A stretch of DNA of 34,022 nt from Candidatus Nanohalarchaeota archaeon. Its GTDB lineage: Archaea > EX4484-52 > B79-G9. The notes under the pieces are model-generated. The model saw only the letters and a program-made list of their open reading frames with translations. It did not search any database and was not told the DNA's origin. The stretch is from NCBI GenBank assembly GCA_030634545.1, contig DAOWAN010000012.1:1-34022 (forward strand). The letters are read 5' to 3'. Shown here piece by piece: positions 7,984 to 15,235 of the stretch. Made by a program: the position numbers and the translations under genes. The stretch's first letter is position 1. Every line of letters starts with the position of its first letter.

Positions 7984-8286
7984 ATGAAAGAAACACTCAA
8001 AATTTTGAAAGCCCTCTCAGATGAAACAAGATTAAAAATAGTAGAATTCCTGCTGGATGGTGAAAAATGCGTCTGCAAAATAGTTCCATACACGAAAAGA
8101 ACACAATCAACAGTTTCAATCCAGTTGGGAAAACTAGAGAGTTGGGGTATTCTGGAATCCAGAAGAGACGGCAAAAAAATATTTTACAAAATAAAAGATT
8201 TCAGGGTTTGTGATATTTTTAAGGCACTTGATTATCCAAAAGGTAAAAAATGGAAAAATAGTTGCTGTATTGGTGATAGAAAATGA
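7984..8286 (+). CDS. ArsR/SmtB family metalloid-responsive repressor
   Basis: Winged-helix repressor of 100 residues, typical length. ALSDETRLKIVEFLL is the standard N-terminal helix. GEKCVCKIV carries the CxC pair characteristic of As(III)/metal-sensing ArsR proteins. QSTVSIQLGKLESWGIL is the recognition helix, followed by the RRDGKKIFYKI wing. A C-terminal CC could add a ligand. The leaderless ATG lies just after the operator dyad at 7958-7977. It overlaps the next gene by 4 nt (ATGA), so it heads an operon with the thioredoxin-like, ArsF-like and permease genes. Arsenic is the likely inducer, judged from the CVC motif and the neighbours; another soft metal is possible. Confidence 0.88.
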   Translation: MKETLKILKALSDETRLKIVEFLLDGEKCVCKIVPYTKRTQSTVSIQLGKLESWGILESRRDGKKIFYKIKDFRVCDIFKALDYPKGKKWKNSCCIGDRK

Positions 8287-8513
8287 AAATAGAAATCTTA
8301 GGGACTGGCTGCCCTAAATGCAAAAAACTTGAAGAAAACGCAAGAAAGGCATTAGATGAAACAGGAAATAAAGCAGAAGTAGTCAAAGTAACAGACATCA
8401 ATGAGATAATTGATCATGGGGTCATGTCGCCTCCTGCAATAGTGATTGACGGCAAACTCAAGTGTAGCGGAAGAATTCCCGAAATTGAAGAAATAAAAAA
8501 GTGGCTGAAATAA
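8283..8513 (+). CDS. Small thioredoxin-like redox-active disulfide protein
   Basis: Protein of 76 residues with a thioredoxin/glutaredoxin-like fold. The N-terminal strand is followed by GTGCPKCKKLEENA with the CPKC redox pair. SPPAIVIDGKLKCSGRIP contains the cis-Pro and the family's IDGKLKCSGR stretch. It matches the archaeal/bacterial MTH895-type small thioredoxins (TIGR00412). Such genes are common in arsenic operons with ArsR and permeases, where they supply electrons to reductases or to lipoprotein partners. Here it probably passes reducing equivalents through the CcdA-like half of the permease to the lipoprotein outside (inference). Translationally coupled to ArsR. Confidence 0.88.
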   Translation: MKIEILGTGCPKCKKLEENARKALDETGNKAEVVKVTDINEIIDHGVMSPPAIVIDGKLKCSGRIPEIEEIKKWLK

Positions 8514-8514
8514 T

Positions 8515-9030
8515 ATGAGAAACAGATCTTTTTTTGGACTCTTGATGCTGGCGATTGCAGCATGCATAATCATTTCCGGGTGTACAGGTGATACAGAAAC
8601 AACTCTTTCCGGCAATACGACACTTACAACGACAGCAACAGCAGATGAAACAAACCCGGCAACAGACGCAACAAATACAGAAACTCAGGCAATACAAAAA
8701 ATAGAAGTATTTCATTTTCACGGTACGAATCAATGTTACTCCTGCAAGACTGTCGGAGAATATGCAGAAGAAACAGTCAAAACATACTTTTCGGATGAAT
8801 TAAATTCAGGAAAAATTGTTTTTGACCATATCAATGCCGAACTCCCTGAAAATAAAGAGCGCACAATAAAATACGGTGCAACCGGTTCATCATTGTGGAT
8901 TGGTGTTTACAGGGCAGACGGAAGTTTTTCAAAAGAGGAAAACACCAATGTATGGTACAAGATAAAGAATAAACAGGATTACATGAATTATCTAAAACAG
9001 GTCCTTGAGCAAAAACTTGAAGGGAATTAA
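8515..9030 (+). CDS. ArsF-like thioredoxin-fold lipoprotein
   Basis: Extracytoplasmic lipoprotein of 171 residues. It has an N-terminal hydrophobic segment with lipobox IISGC, a Thr/Asn-rich linker to about residue 58, then a thioredoxin-like domain starting KIEVFHFHGTNQCYSCKTVG. The HFHGTxxCxxC motif is the hallmark of proteins annotated as the ArsF family (ArsEFG system for aromatic arsenicals). The CYSC pair would be the redox site facing outside. It starts 1 nt after the thioredoxin-like gene stops and ends 1 nt before the permease start, so it is firmly in the operon. The name rests on motif memory, not on a search. General thiol redox on the cell surface is the safe reading. Confidence 0.8.
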   Translation: MRNRSFFGLLMLAIAACIIISGCTGDTETTLSGNTTLTTTATADETNPATDATNTETQAIQKIEVFHFHGTNQCYSCKTVGEYAEETVKTYFSDELNSGKIVFDHINAELPENKERTIKYGATGSSLWIGVYRADGSFSKEENTNVWYKIKNKQDYMNYLKQVLEQKLEGN

Positions 9031-9031
9031 A

Positions 9032-10783
9032 ATGGATTTCATGGCTTTCATGGAGTCGATGGGCACAAGCGACATTGCTATAATCGCAGCTTTTTTTATC
9101 GGCCTGATGACTGCCATAAGCCCGTGCCCGATGGCAACAAATATAACTGCAATTGCATTTATCTCTAAAAAAATAGACAATGGGAAACATACTCTCATCA
9201 CAGGTTTTATTTATACTGCGGGAAGAATGTTTACTTATGTTGCTCTCGCATCCCTGATCGTTTATCTGGGTCTGAATGTTCAGGCAATCTCTTTCTTTCT
9301 GCAAAAGTATGGTGAAAGAAGTTTAGGTCCTCTGCTGATATTTATTGGGTTGACGATGTTAAATGTAATTAAATTAAATTTTGTCAGAAATAGTACGAGG
9401 CTGGACAGCCTTAAAGAGAAATTATCTCAAAAGGGATATTTTGGAGCTTTTAGCCTGGGCGTTATATTTGCATTAGCCTTTTGTCCTTTTAGTGCAGTCC
9501 TGTTCTTTGGAATGTTGATTCCCCTTGCCCTGAAATTTGGTGACGGCATATTAATTCCATCTGTATTTGCATTTGCTACGGGGCTGCCTGTAATTTTATT
9601 CTCATTAATACTTGTTTATAGTGTATCAAAACTCGGCTCTATAATGAACAAGGTCCAGGCATTTGAAAAATACATGAGGTATGTTGTCTCAATAATATTT
9701 CTTTTGGTCGGTGTCTATTATACAATTCTTATCTGGGGGTTTAAGATGATTATAACTGATTTGTTTTTTGCAGGTATTGCCGCATTAACTGAATACCTAT
9801 CAGCCCATGTATTGACCTGCCTGATTCCGGCTTTCTTCATAGCAGGAGCGATTGCAGTTTTCCTTAAAAAAGAGTATGTCTTGAAGTACCTGGGTCCGAA
9901 AACCAAAAAACACATTTCTTTCTCTGTTGCCGCTGTTTCTGGCTGCATCTTGGCGGTCTGCTCATGCACGATTTTGCCCTTGTTTGCAGGAATAAAGAAA
10001 AGAGGTGCCGGTCTGGGTCCTGCGATAACATTTCTCTTTTCAGGTCCGGCAATCAACCTGCTCGCAATAATTTATACTGCACAGGTATTGGGTTTTGATC
10101 TGGGTGTAGCAAGAGCAATCGCTGCCATTTCATTATCCATAATTATTGGTCTGATAATGCATTTTTTATTCCAGAGAAGAGCAGTCGAAGATGTAGGGGC
10201 GTTCTCAAATCCAATATCCGAACCGCAGAAATCAAAAACAACTACATTATCATTCTTCGCACTCCTTATAGGGATATTGATAATTAATGGTCTTCAAATC
10301 GCTTTTAATTTAAAACTAATCCTTATTGGATTATCCATAGTTTTATTGCTGATTTTATTGAAATTAAAATTCACAAAAAAAGAGACAATAGACTGGATGA
10401 AAGAAACATGGGCAATCACAAAACTAATAACTCCTTACCTTATACTGGGCGTTTTCATAGCAGGGATTATCAGTTTTTTACTGCCTGAAGAAATTGTCCG
10501 CTCTTATCTTGGAGGCAATAGCTTAACATCTAATTTTGTTGCTTCTGTTTTCGGGGCTTTTATGTATTTTGCAACATTGACAGAAGTACCTATAATTGGA
10601 GAATTGATGAAAATGGGGATGGGCAAAGGTCCTGCACTGGCATTATTGCTGGCAGGTCCTAGTTTGAGCCTGCCGAATATGTTGGTCATAAGAAAAGTGT
10701 TAGGAAATAAACAGACAATAGTTTACATATGTTTAGTCATAATATTTTCAACTACAGCAGGATTCATATATGGGGGTATATAA
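9032..10783 (+). CDS. Fused CcdA/ArsG-like and ArsP-like membrane permease
   Basis: Integral membrane protein of 583 residues made of two families. Residues 1-235 are a six-helix CcdA/DsbD-type domain (ArsG-like) with SPCPMATN (Cys32) and FCPFSAVLFFG. These are the two cysteine motifs that carry electrons across the membrane. From about residue 239 it is a COG0701/DUF318 permease of the ArsP type, with CSCTILPLFAGI (Cys310, Cys312), KRGAGLGPA, FLFSGPAINL, and a second-half repeat ending LLAGPSLSLPNMLV. ArsP proteins export organoarsenicals. Start chosen at 9032, just after the ArsF-like gene; open frame extends 27 nt upstream. Met239 (9746) follows GGGGGT (9735-9740), so the permease half might also be made alone. 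Confidence 0.85.
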   Translation: MDFMAFMESMGTSDIAIIAAFFIGLMTAISPCPMATNITAIAFISKKIDNGKHTLITGFIYTAGRMFTYVALASLIVYLGLNVQAISFFLQKYGERSLGPLLIFIGLTMLNVIKLNFVRNSTRLDSLKEKLSQKGYFGAFSLGVIFALAFCPFSAVLFFGMLIPLALKFGDGILIPSVFAFATGLPVILFSLILVYSVSKLGSIMNKVQAFEKYMRYVVSIIFLLVGVYYTILIWGFKMIITDLFFAGIAALTEYLSAHVLTCLIPAFFIAGAIAVFLKKEYVLKYLGPKTKKHISFSVAAVSGCILAVCSCTILPLFAGIKKRGAGLGPAITFLFSGPAINLLAIIYTAQVLGFDLGVARAIAAISLSIIIGLIMHFLFQRRAVEDVGAFSNPISEPQKSKTTTLSFFALLIGILIINGLQIAFNLKLILIGLSIVLLLILLKLKFTKKETIDWMKETWAITKLITPYLILGVFIAGIISFLLPEEIVRSYLGGNSLTSNFVASVFGAFMYFATLTEVPIIGELMKMGMGKGPALALLLAGPSLSLPNMLVIRKVLGNKQTIVYICLVIIFSTTAGFIYGGI

Positions 10784-10826
10784 AATATATTCTTTAAAAA
10801 TTCGGGATGGAACTTAAACCCGTCAC

Positions 10827-11546
10827 TCACCCGCGTTTACGCTCTTTACGGGAACCTTTTCCCCCGACATCAGCGACCTTCTCAAGCCACACCCACCATA
10901 TCGCAATGACAAGCGCTATCAAGCCACCCTGCCAGAGTACGTTGTGAATGAAATCAAACCATTCATATCCAAAGACTATAGAAAGATAGATTGAGGTAAA
11001 AATCCGAAATGTATTTCCTGCAAAAATCAGCGGTAGAGCTATCAGAATACCTATCATCCGCTTTCTGAATGTAACTTTCCTGACAGCGAACATAAGCCCA
11101 AAGACAGCCATGAAAGACTTCCAGCCCACACAATCCTTAATTATCTCAATTGTCCACACAAAAGATGCGCAATCCACAAGCAAAAACACGTCCACAATCT
11201 CGTAGGTTACGCCTGCAAGAGACAGCAAAAAAGCTACAGAATTTGCAGTGATGACCTGCAGTGCATGCGCATCAAAATTAAGCCACAACAGCACATGCAA
11301 GGGTATCGCAAGAATCAGGAACCGTAGCATAAACACTAAAATATTCCATAACTTCTTCTGGTCTGAGGTGAACCTTGAAACCAGACGGTGCTCAAATGCA
11401 TCCCATTGATGCCCAAGGTACTCTAAAACAGACATATACGCCATCAACCTGAAATAAAAAAATCGCCTGAAATCCGCTATCCCAATCGGAGCAAGCTCCG
11501 GGGGTATTACGCTGATTTCTAAGCCGGCGATTTTTAGTCTTCCCAA
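10827..11546 (-). CDS. Archaeosortase-family transpeptidase
   Basis: Polytopic membrane protein of 239 residues with the exosortase/archaeosortase catalytic triad. Cys139 lies in IKDCVGWKSF, Arg181 in NTFRI and His201 in FIHNVLWQ; a basic cytoplasmic tail ends the protein. Such enzymes cut C-terminal sorting signals of secreted proteins and usually attach a lipid anchor. Two genes upstream on the same strand lies a secreted protein with a PGL-type C-terminal signal, the likely dedicated substrate. It differs strongly from the split enzyme at 5211 (Cys in a GW context rather than SG). A deleted paralogue sits at 7666-7912. The subfamily (ArtA to ArtE) cannot be fixed by eye. Confidence 0.87.
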   Translation of the reverse strand: MGRLKIAGLEISVIPPELAPIGIADFRRFFYFRLMAYMSVLEYLGHQWDAFEHRLVSRFTSDQKKLWNILVFMLRFLILAIPLHVLLWLNFDAHALQVITANSVAFLLSLAGVTYEIVDVFLLVDCASFVWTIEIIKDCVGWKSFMAVFGLMFAVRKVTFRKRMIGILIALPLIFAGNTFRIFTSIYLSIVFGYEWFDFIHNVLWQGGLIALVIAIWWVWLEKVADVGGKGSRKERKRG

Positions 11547-11610
11547 GTGATTTATATCCGCAGCAAGCTTAAGGAGTATTGACCCACTTGAGAATCAAAA
11601 AAACTTACAA

Positions 11611-11724
11611 TCAACTTGCAATATACATCTTCTGTCCGCAGCACATAGGATGGTGAAACAACCCATCATCGTGCTTCGCAACCTTTTTCTCTGCCCCGCA
11701 TGCCTTACACTTAAACTTTTCCAT
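11611..11724 (-). CDS. Tiny zinc-ribbon-like protein, 37 residues
   Basis: A short gene between the archaeosortase and its putative substrate. It has one CxxC (KCKACG) near the N-terminus and HPMCCGQKM near the C-terminus, so four Cys plus His residues could bind one zinc or iron. The CCGxxM end resembles small desulforedoxin/rubredoxin-like domains (inference). A GGGAGATGG ribosome site lies just upstream of the ATG at 11724. The same strand and short gaps to both neighbours (34 and 64 nt) suggest a three-gene operon. Function unknown; too short for firm family assignment. Confidence 0.65.
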   Translation of the reverse strand: MEKFKCKACGAEKKVAKHDDGLFHHPMCCGQKMYIAS

Positions 11725-11758
11725 ATTTACCATCTCCCTTCCATAGATTTATATCCAT

Positions 11759-12280
11759 TTATTTATGTCTTCTGCTTAATAAAATTATCGCTGCAACTAC
11801 AAGAGCCAGAAAAATACCCAATCCTCCAAGCCCGGGAGAATCAGAGAACAACATTTTGCCTGAGCGCTTAATTACCTTGATGTCAATTGAATCATACCTG
11901 TTAGTGATATCACTTCCATCCGGTCCCACAATAAGATCGTAGTTCCCGACCTTGCCGCCAAAAACATTAACAATCAGATTTCTCTGCTCATGTGCTCCAA
12001 GGGTAATCTTCTTCTGAACTCTTGTGCTCCCGTAGCGGTTATTTTCAAACCATATCCAAAATCTAAATCCGGGGTCTGTGGAGCCGATATACAGATCAAA
12101 TGTGGCATTTGTATTTCCTGCATTCTTAACCAACAGGTCAACCTGCTCTGTATTGCCTAGTTCTACAATACTTGAATCTTCATTGAAAATCGCAACAATC
12201 CTGCTGCTCTGGCAATATCCCGCAGGAGTAAGCAGAAGAAGAATAATCCAGATAAGTGCGATACATTTTATAACATGCAT
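11759..12280 (-). CDS. Secreted protein with PGF-CTERM-like sorting signal
   Basis: Protein of 173 residues with an N-terminal signal peptide (hydrophobic core IALIWIILLLL, likely cut after GYCQ). A beta-rich domain of about 100 residues follows (VDLLVKNAGNTNATFDLYIG), like the CARDB/NEW3 folds of archaeal surface proteins. The C-terminal tripartite signal is SPGLGGLG, a membrane helix, then SRRHK. This is the layout of PGF-CTERM signals read by archaeosortase, with Leu in place of Phe. The archaeosortase two genes downstream is the probable processing enzyme. Expected location: cell surface, anchored by a new lipid group after cleavage. Its role beyond being a substrate is unknown. Confidence 0.8.
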   Translation of the reverse strand: MHVIKCIALIWIILLLLTPAGYCQSSRIVAIFNEDSSIVELGNTEQVDLLVKNAGNTNATFDLYIGSTDPGFRFWIWFENNRYGSTRVQKKITLGAHEQRNLIVNVFGGKVGNYDLIVGPDGSDITNRYDSIDIKVIKRSGKMLFSDSPGLGGLGIFLALVVAAIILLSRRHK

Positions 12281-12330
12281 AATGAATACTTATCTTCGAT
12301 AGTATAAAAATATTACTCATATAAAAACAA

Positions 12331-12340
12331 CATTTAAATA
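12331..12340 (+). promoter_or_regulatory. TATA box of pus10
   Basis: CATTTAAATA lies about 25 nt upstream of a probable transcript start near 12360. The GTGAT ribosome site at 12372-12376 precedes the ATG at 12381. Confidence 0.55.
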
Positions 12341-12380
12341 ATTACACTACGCCCAATTCAATACAGAGAGATGTGATAAT

Positions 12381-13637
12381 ATGCAGATAATAGATAATGC
12401 CAAAAGGATACTGAAAACAGGTTATGTATGTGACAACTGCCTTGGTCGGCAATTTGCACAACTACTTTCAGGATGCACAAATAAAGACCGCGGCAGAGCG
12501 ATCCGCCTCACACTTGCAATGCAGAGCGAACTTACGGACGAAAAAATAGCACCTGCAAATTTTGCAGATATGGTGTTCAGAAACAAAACAGCTAAAACAG
12601 AAGAAACCACATGCCATGTATGCGAAGGTCTTTTCCAAAACATGGCGAAAATTTCAAAAAAAATACTAAAAGAAATACAGGATCTTGAATACAATACATT
12701 CCATATAGGTGTAAGGCTCTCTGACAATCTCCTGAAAAACGAGGAAAACCTCTGGGAATCATCTGGCATCGAGACTACAGAATCAATTAAGAAAGAACTT
12801 GCAAGAGAACTAGGTAAAATCATCCAGAAAAAGACAAAGAAGGAAGTAGACCTGAAAACACCAGATATCGTGATACTTCTCAACCTCGACAAAAACGCAA
12901 TTGAGTTAACTATCAATTCATTATACATCTATGGCAGATACAAAAAATACATCAAAATACCCCAGACTAAACACTACTGCCCTGACTGCCATGGCAATGG
13001 CTGTGATAAATGCAACTGGAAGGGTCTTACCTATGATACTAGTGTCCAGCAGCTTGTTTCCGAGCCAATGCTTGAAGCAACAAGTGGAATTGATACAAAA
13101 TTCCATGGTCAGGGTCGCGAAGATATAGATGTCCTGTGCCTTGGATGGCGCCCTTTTGTAATTGAGGTCATAGAACCTATAAAAAGACAGCTTGACCTTG
13201 AAAAATTGAAAACAATCATCAACAAGACATGCGCCAAAAAAATAGAAATCGACAGCTTCAGATACTCTTGCAAAAAAGAACTCCAGGAACTCAAAAACAA
13301 CCATCCAGATAAGATCTATCTTCTCACCCTGAAACCAAAAAACAAAATTACAGAGAAAGACCTGAAAAAACTAGACAGTCTTGTATGTACAATTATCCAG
13401 GAAACCCCGCAGCGCGTAAAACACAGGAGAGCGGACATAAAAAGGAAAAGAAGTATATACTCTGTAAAATGCACATTAACAAAAGACAACTGCCTGAAAG
13501 TTGAGTTAAAGACACAGGCCGGACTCTACATTAAAGAGCTTGCAACAGGCGATGGTGAAAGAACAAAGCCATCAATCAGCGCTCTTCTGGATACTGAAAT
13601 TGAAGTGCTTGATCTTACGGTGCTTGAAGTTTTTTGA
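12381..13637 (+). CDS. pus10: tRNA pseudouridine synthase Pus10
   Basis: Archaeal enzyme making pseudouridine 54/55 in the T loop of tRNAs; 418 residues, normal length. The N-terminal THUMP-like region has two CxxC pairs (YVCDNCLGRQF at about 16-26 and TCHVCEGLF near 78) binding zinc. An extra Cys-rich insert HYCPDCHGNGCDKCNWKG lies at about 198-215. The catalytic domain carries GREDIDVLCLG with the catalytic Asp near residue 247, and later the RVKHRRADIKRKR segment. It heads the conserved archaeal neighbourhood with L21e, RpoF and DUF655. Its target loop is the one interrupted by an intron in the nearby tRNA gene. The cysteine-rich insert is the one unusual part. Confidence 0.93.
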   Translation: MQIIDNAKRILKTGYVCDNCLGRQFAQLLSGCTNKDRGRAIRLTLAMQSELTDEKIAPANFADMVFRNKTAKTEETTCHVCEGLFQNMAKISKKILKEIQDLEYNTFHIGVRLSDNLLKNEENLWESSGIETTESIKKELARELGKIIQKKTKKEVDLKTPDIVILLNLDKNAIELTINSLYIYGRYKKYIKIPQTKHYCPDCHGNGCDKCNWKGLTYDTSVQQLVSEPMLEATSGIDTKFHGQGREDIDVLCLGWRPFVIEVIEPIKRQLDLEKLKTIINKTCAKKIEIDSFRYSCKKELQELKNNHPDKIYLLTLKPKNKITEKDLKKLDSLVCTIIQETPQRVKHRRADIKRKRSIYSVKCTLTKDNCLKVELKTQAGLYIKELATGDGERTKPSISALLDTEIEVLDLTVLEVF

Positions 13638-13705
13638 ACGGCGCTAACTATAACAACAAGTTTTACGAAGTTTTGTTTGTAAAACATGCATCCGTATGTG
13701 CGTTA
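13638..13705. repeat. Degenerate element related to the TATAG repeats
   Basis: Directly after the pus10 stop comes CGCTAACTATAAC, also found at 5053-5063 in the repeat behind the Fic gene. A hairpin GTTTTAC/GTAAAAC follows, then GCGTTATAG. It is probably a worn relative of the elements at 278-435 and 18322-18425. The identity is short and the call is weak. Confidence 0.35.
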
Positions 13706-13768
13706 TAGGGAGTTTTGCGGTGTGTTTCTGTATGATTCAAGAGATAGATTATTCCTGTTTTTTATAAT

Positions 13769-14110
13769 TTAAAAATCAGAGTCAGTATATAGGTCTGTCT
13801 TCTCGTCATCCCCATCAATAGAATTCAATATATAGATTGCAAATGAGACAACTACCAGTATCCCGATAGTTATCAGAATCAGAAGTATATGATGCGGCAA
13901 AAAAATCGGACCAATATCGCCTGCGGCATCACCATCATATGGATTGGTCTGGTTAGTAATATGATAGTATGCAAAATATACGTTGTCAGAATTCGCATTA
14001 AACACATATACTATGCCCACAAGCATTAATATCAGAACAGGAATCATCGTTAATGCCATACTGTTCCAATCAACGGGATTACTGCTTCTACCATGATACA
14101 TGTTGTGCAT
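13769..14110 (-). CDS. Hypothetical two-helix membrane protein
   Basis: Protein of 113 residues, unrecognised. A short N-terminus (MHNMYHGRSSNPVDW) leads to a membrane helix ALTMIPVLILMLVGIVYVF. An extracellular or lumenal loop of about 35 residues, rich in Asn/Tyr/Asp, follows. A second helix HHILLILITIGILVVVSFAI comes next, and then an acidic tail DGDDEKTDLYTDSDF. No catalytic motif is visible. AGGTCA just upstream of the ATG at 14110 may be the ribosome site; the Met at codon 4 is an alternative. It lies opposite in direction to its core-gene neighbours. Confidence 0.6.
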   Translation of the reverse strand: MHNMYHGRSSNPVDWNSMALTMIPVLILMLVGIVYVFNANSDNVYFAYYHITNQTNPYDGDAAGDIGPIFLPHHILLILITIGILVVVSFAIYILNSIDGDDEKTDLYTDSDF

Positions 14111-14190
14111 AATGACCTATAGGGTATTGCAGATTATATTTGTTTGGGTATCATCTGATTTTAGGTGATTATCCGCCTGAAAAAGAAACA

Positions 14191-14310
14191 TGGCGCCGAA
14201 GGCAGGATTCCCGCCCTATCCATTTTTATCCGGACAGGAATTCGAACCTGCGTGTCCTTTCAGACAGTCGCTTTCGAGGCGACCGCTCTACCAGGCTAAG
14301 CGACTTCGGC
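14191..14310 (-). tRNA. tRNA-Ser(CGA) with a 33-nt intron in the T loop
   Basis: Reverse-strand tRNA. The acceptor GCCGAAG (14304-14310) pairs fully with CTTCGGC (14195-14201), followed by G73 and an encoded CCA (14191-14193). The D arm is GCTT/GAGC. The anticodon stem GTCGC/GCGAC holds loop CTCGAAA, anticodon CGA. A long variable arm (TGTC/GACA) marks tRNA-Ser. The T stem GCAGG (14247-14251) pairs with CCTGC (14202-14206), but 33 extra nt (about 14208-14240) interrupt the T loop after TTCGAA. Removal restores the standard TTCGAAT loop and an 87-nt tRNA including CCA. The insert ends pair over 10 bp (14207-14216 with 14232-14241), a plausible relaxed bulge-helix-bulge substrate. The exact splice point is ambiguous within AAT. 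Confidence 0.88.
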
Positions 14311-14540
14311 ACATTATCTGGATTTGAAACTTAAGTGATTTGATTTTATTAAACTTTTGCATATCCAGAGTTTGATATTACTACACATTCGAGTGATGCT
14401 GTAATGAAAGCAGGTACTTGCATGGGTGTTTGTAGGATAACAGAGAGAGGGAGATTGTCAGATATAGATTGACGGGCTACTTTCTCCGTAAGCTTTATAA
14501 TATTTCAAGCTAAACACATACAAAGAAGTACAGATTAAAA

Positions 14541-14557
14541 TATTTTTAAATATATTA
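14541..14557 (+). promoter_or_regulatory. TATA box of rpl21e-rpoF operon
   Basis: TATTTTTAAATATATTA is a strong archaeal TATA region. Transcription would start near 14570. A GGTGA ribosome site at 14572-14576 then serves the ATG at 14582. The gap 14311-14540 contains the upstream region of the tRNA and no other gene that I see. Confidence 0.6.
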
Positions 14558-14581
14558 AAACGACACATAATGGTGAAAATA

Positions 14582-14866
14582 ATGAGACGATCAAGAGGAT
14601 TCAGAAACAAAACAAGAAGGACACTAAAAGCAAAGAACAGGATGAGATTGACAATAACACAAAGGCTCAAAGAACTAGAACTGGGGACACAGGTCGTGGT
14701 CCACCTTAATCCGTCATTTCAGGATGGTATGCCCCATCCCCGATACCAGGGTACTATCGGCAAAATCACAGAAAAAAGAGGAAGAGCATATCTTGTTTCA
14801 ATCAAAGACAAAAACAAGCCTAAAGTCCTCATTGCTGCCCCAGAACACATAAAACAATTCCAGTAA
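14582..14866 (+). CDS. rpl21e: Ribosomal protein L21e
   Basis: Large-subunit protein specific to archaea and eukaryotes, 94 residues. The basic N-terminus MRRSRGFRNKTRRTLKA is characteristic, as are HLNPSFQDGMPHPRYQGTIG in the SH3-like barrel and the PKVLIAAPEHIK end. The ATG at 14582 is chosen because GGTGA lies 5 nt before it, the same spacing pattern as rpoF. An ATG at 14570 is in frame and would add four residues, but the ribosome site would then lie inside the gene. First gene of the conserved L21e-RpoF-DUF655 run. Confidence 0.95.
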   Translation: MRRSRGFRNKTRRTLKAKNRMRLTITQRLKELELGTQVVVHLNPSFQDGMPHPRYQGTIGKITEKRGRAYLVSIKDKNKPKVLIAAPEHIKQFQ

Positions 14867-14886
14867 CATACTACAGGTGAAAAACA

Positions 14887-15231
14887 ATGAAAATCATAGA
14901 CGCAACTCCTATAACATTCAGTGGAGCAAAAGACATACTCGCGAAAATGGAAAAAGAAAAAGACCTTGGCTACGAGCAGAAAATCACAATTGAATATCTT
15001 CGTACATGTACAATGCTAACTAAGAAAGATTTGAAATCCACAACAGAAGAATTATCCAAGATAGAAGGTCTAAAAGAGCACCAGATAATGGCTCTACTAA
15101 ATCTCCTTCCAAAAGATGAAACTGAGATGAATACACTATTCATGAAAGAGCGTGTAAAGCCTGAGAAAGAAAAAATAACACAGCTAACAAAAATAATAAG
15201 CAAAGTAAGACCCAAAGAAAAGAAGAAGTGA
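14887..15231 (+). CDS. rpoF: DNA-directed RNA polymerase subunit F (Rpb4)
   Basis: Archaeal Rpo4/Rpb4 homologue, 114 residues, which with Rpo7 forms the polymerase stalk. The N-terminus MKIIDATPITFSGAKDILAK is typical. The helical HRDC-like core includes ITIEYLRTCTMLTKKD, ELSKIEGLKEHQIMALLNLLP and TEMNTLFMKE. A lysine-rich tail ends the protein. A GGTGA ribosome site at 14876-14880 precedes the ATG. It sits 20 nt after L21e and 4 nt before DUF655, so these are co-transcribed, as in many euryarchaea. Confidence 0.93.
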   Translation: MKIIDATPITFSGAKDILAKMEKEKDLGYEQKITIEYLRTCTMLTKKDLKSTTEELSKIEGLKEHQIMALLNLLPKDETEMNTLFMKERVKPEKEKITQLTKIISKVRPKEKKK

Positions 15232-15235
15232 TTAC

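Noticed and set aside
12422-13304. Reverse-strand ORFs opposite pus10
   Set aside because: They lie entirely opposite a strongly conserved gene and lack any recognisable motif; they are shadows.
14207-14241. Integrase attachment site instead of a tRNA intron
   Set aside because: No integrase or duplicated tRNA 3' end is nearby. The insert is only 33 nt, self-pairing, and its removal restores an exact T loop.
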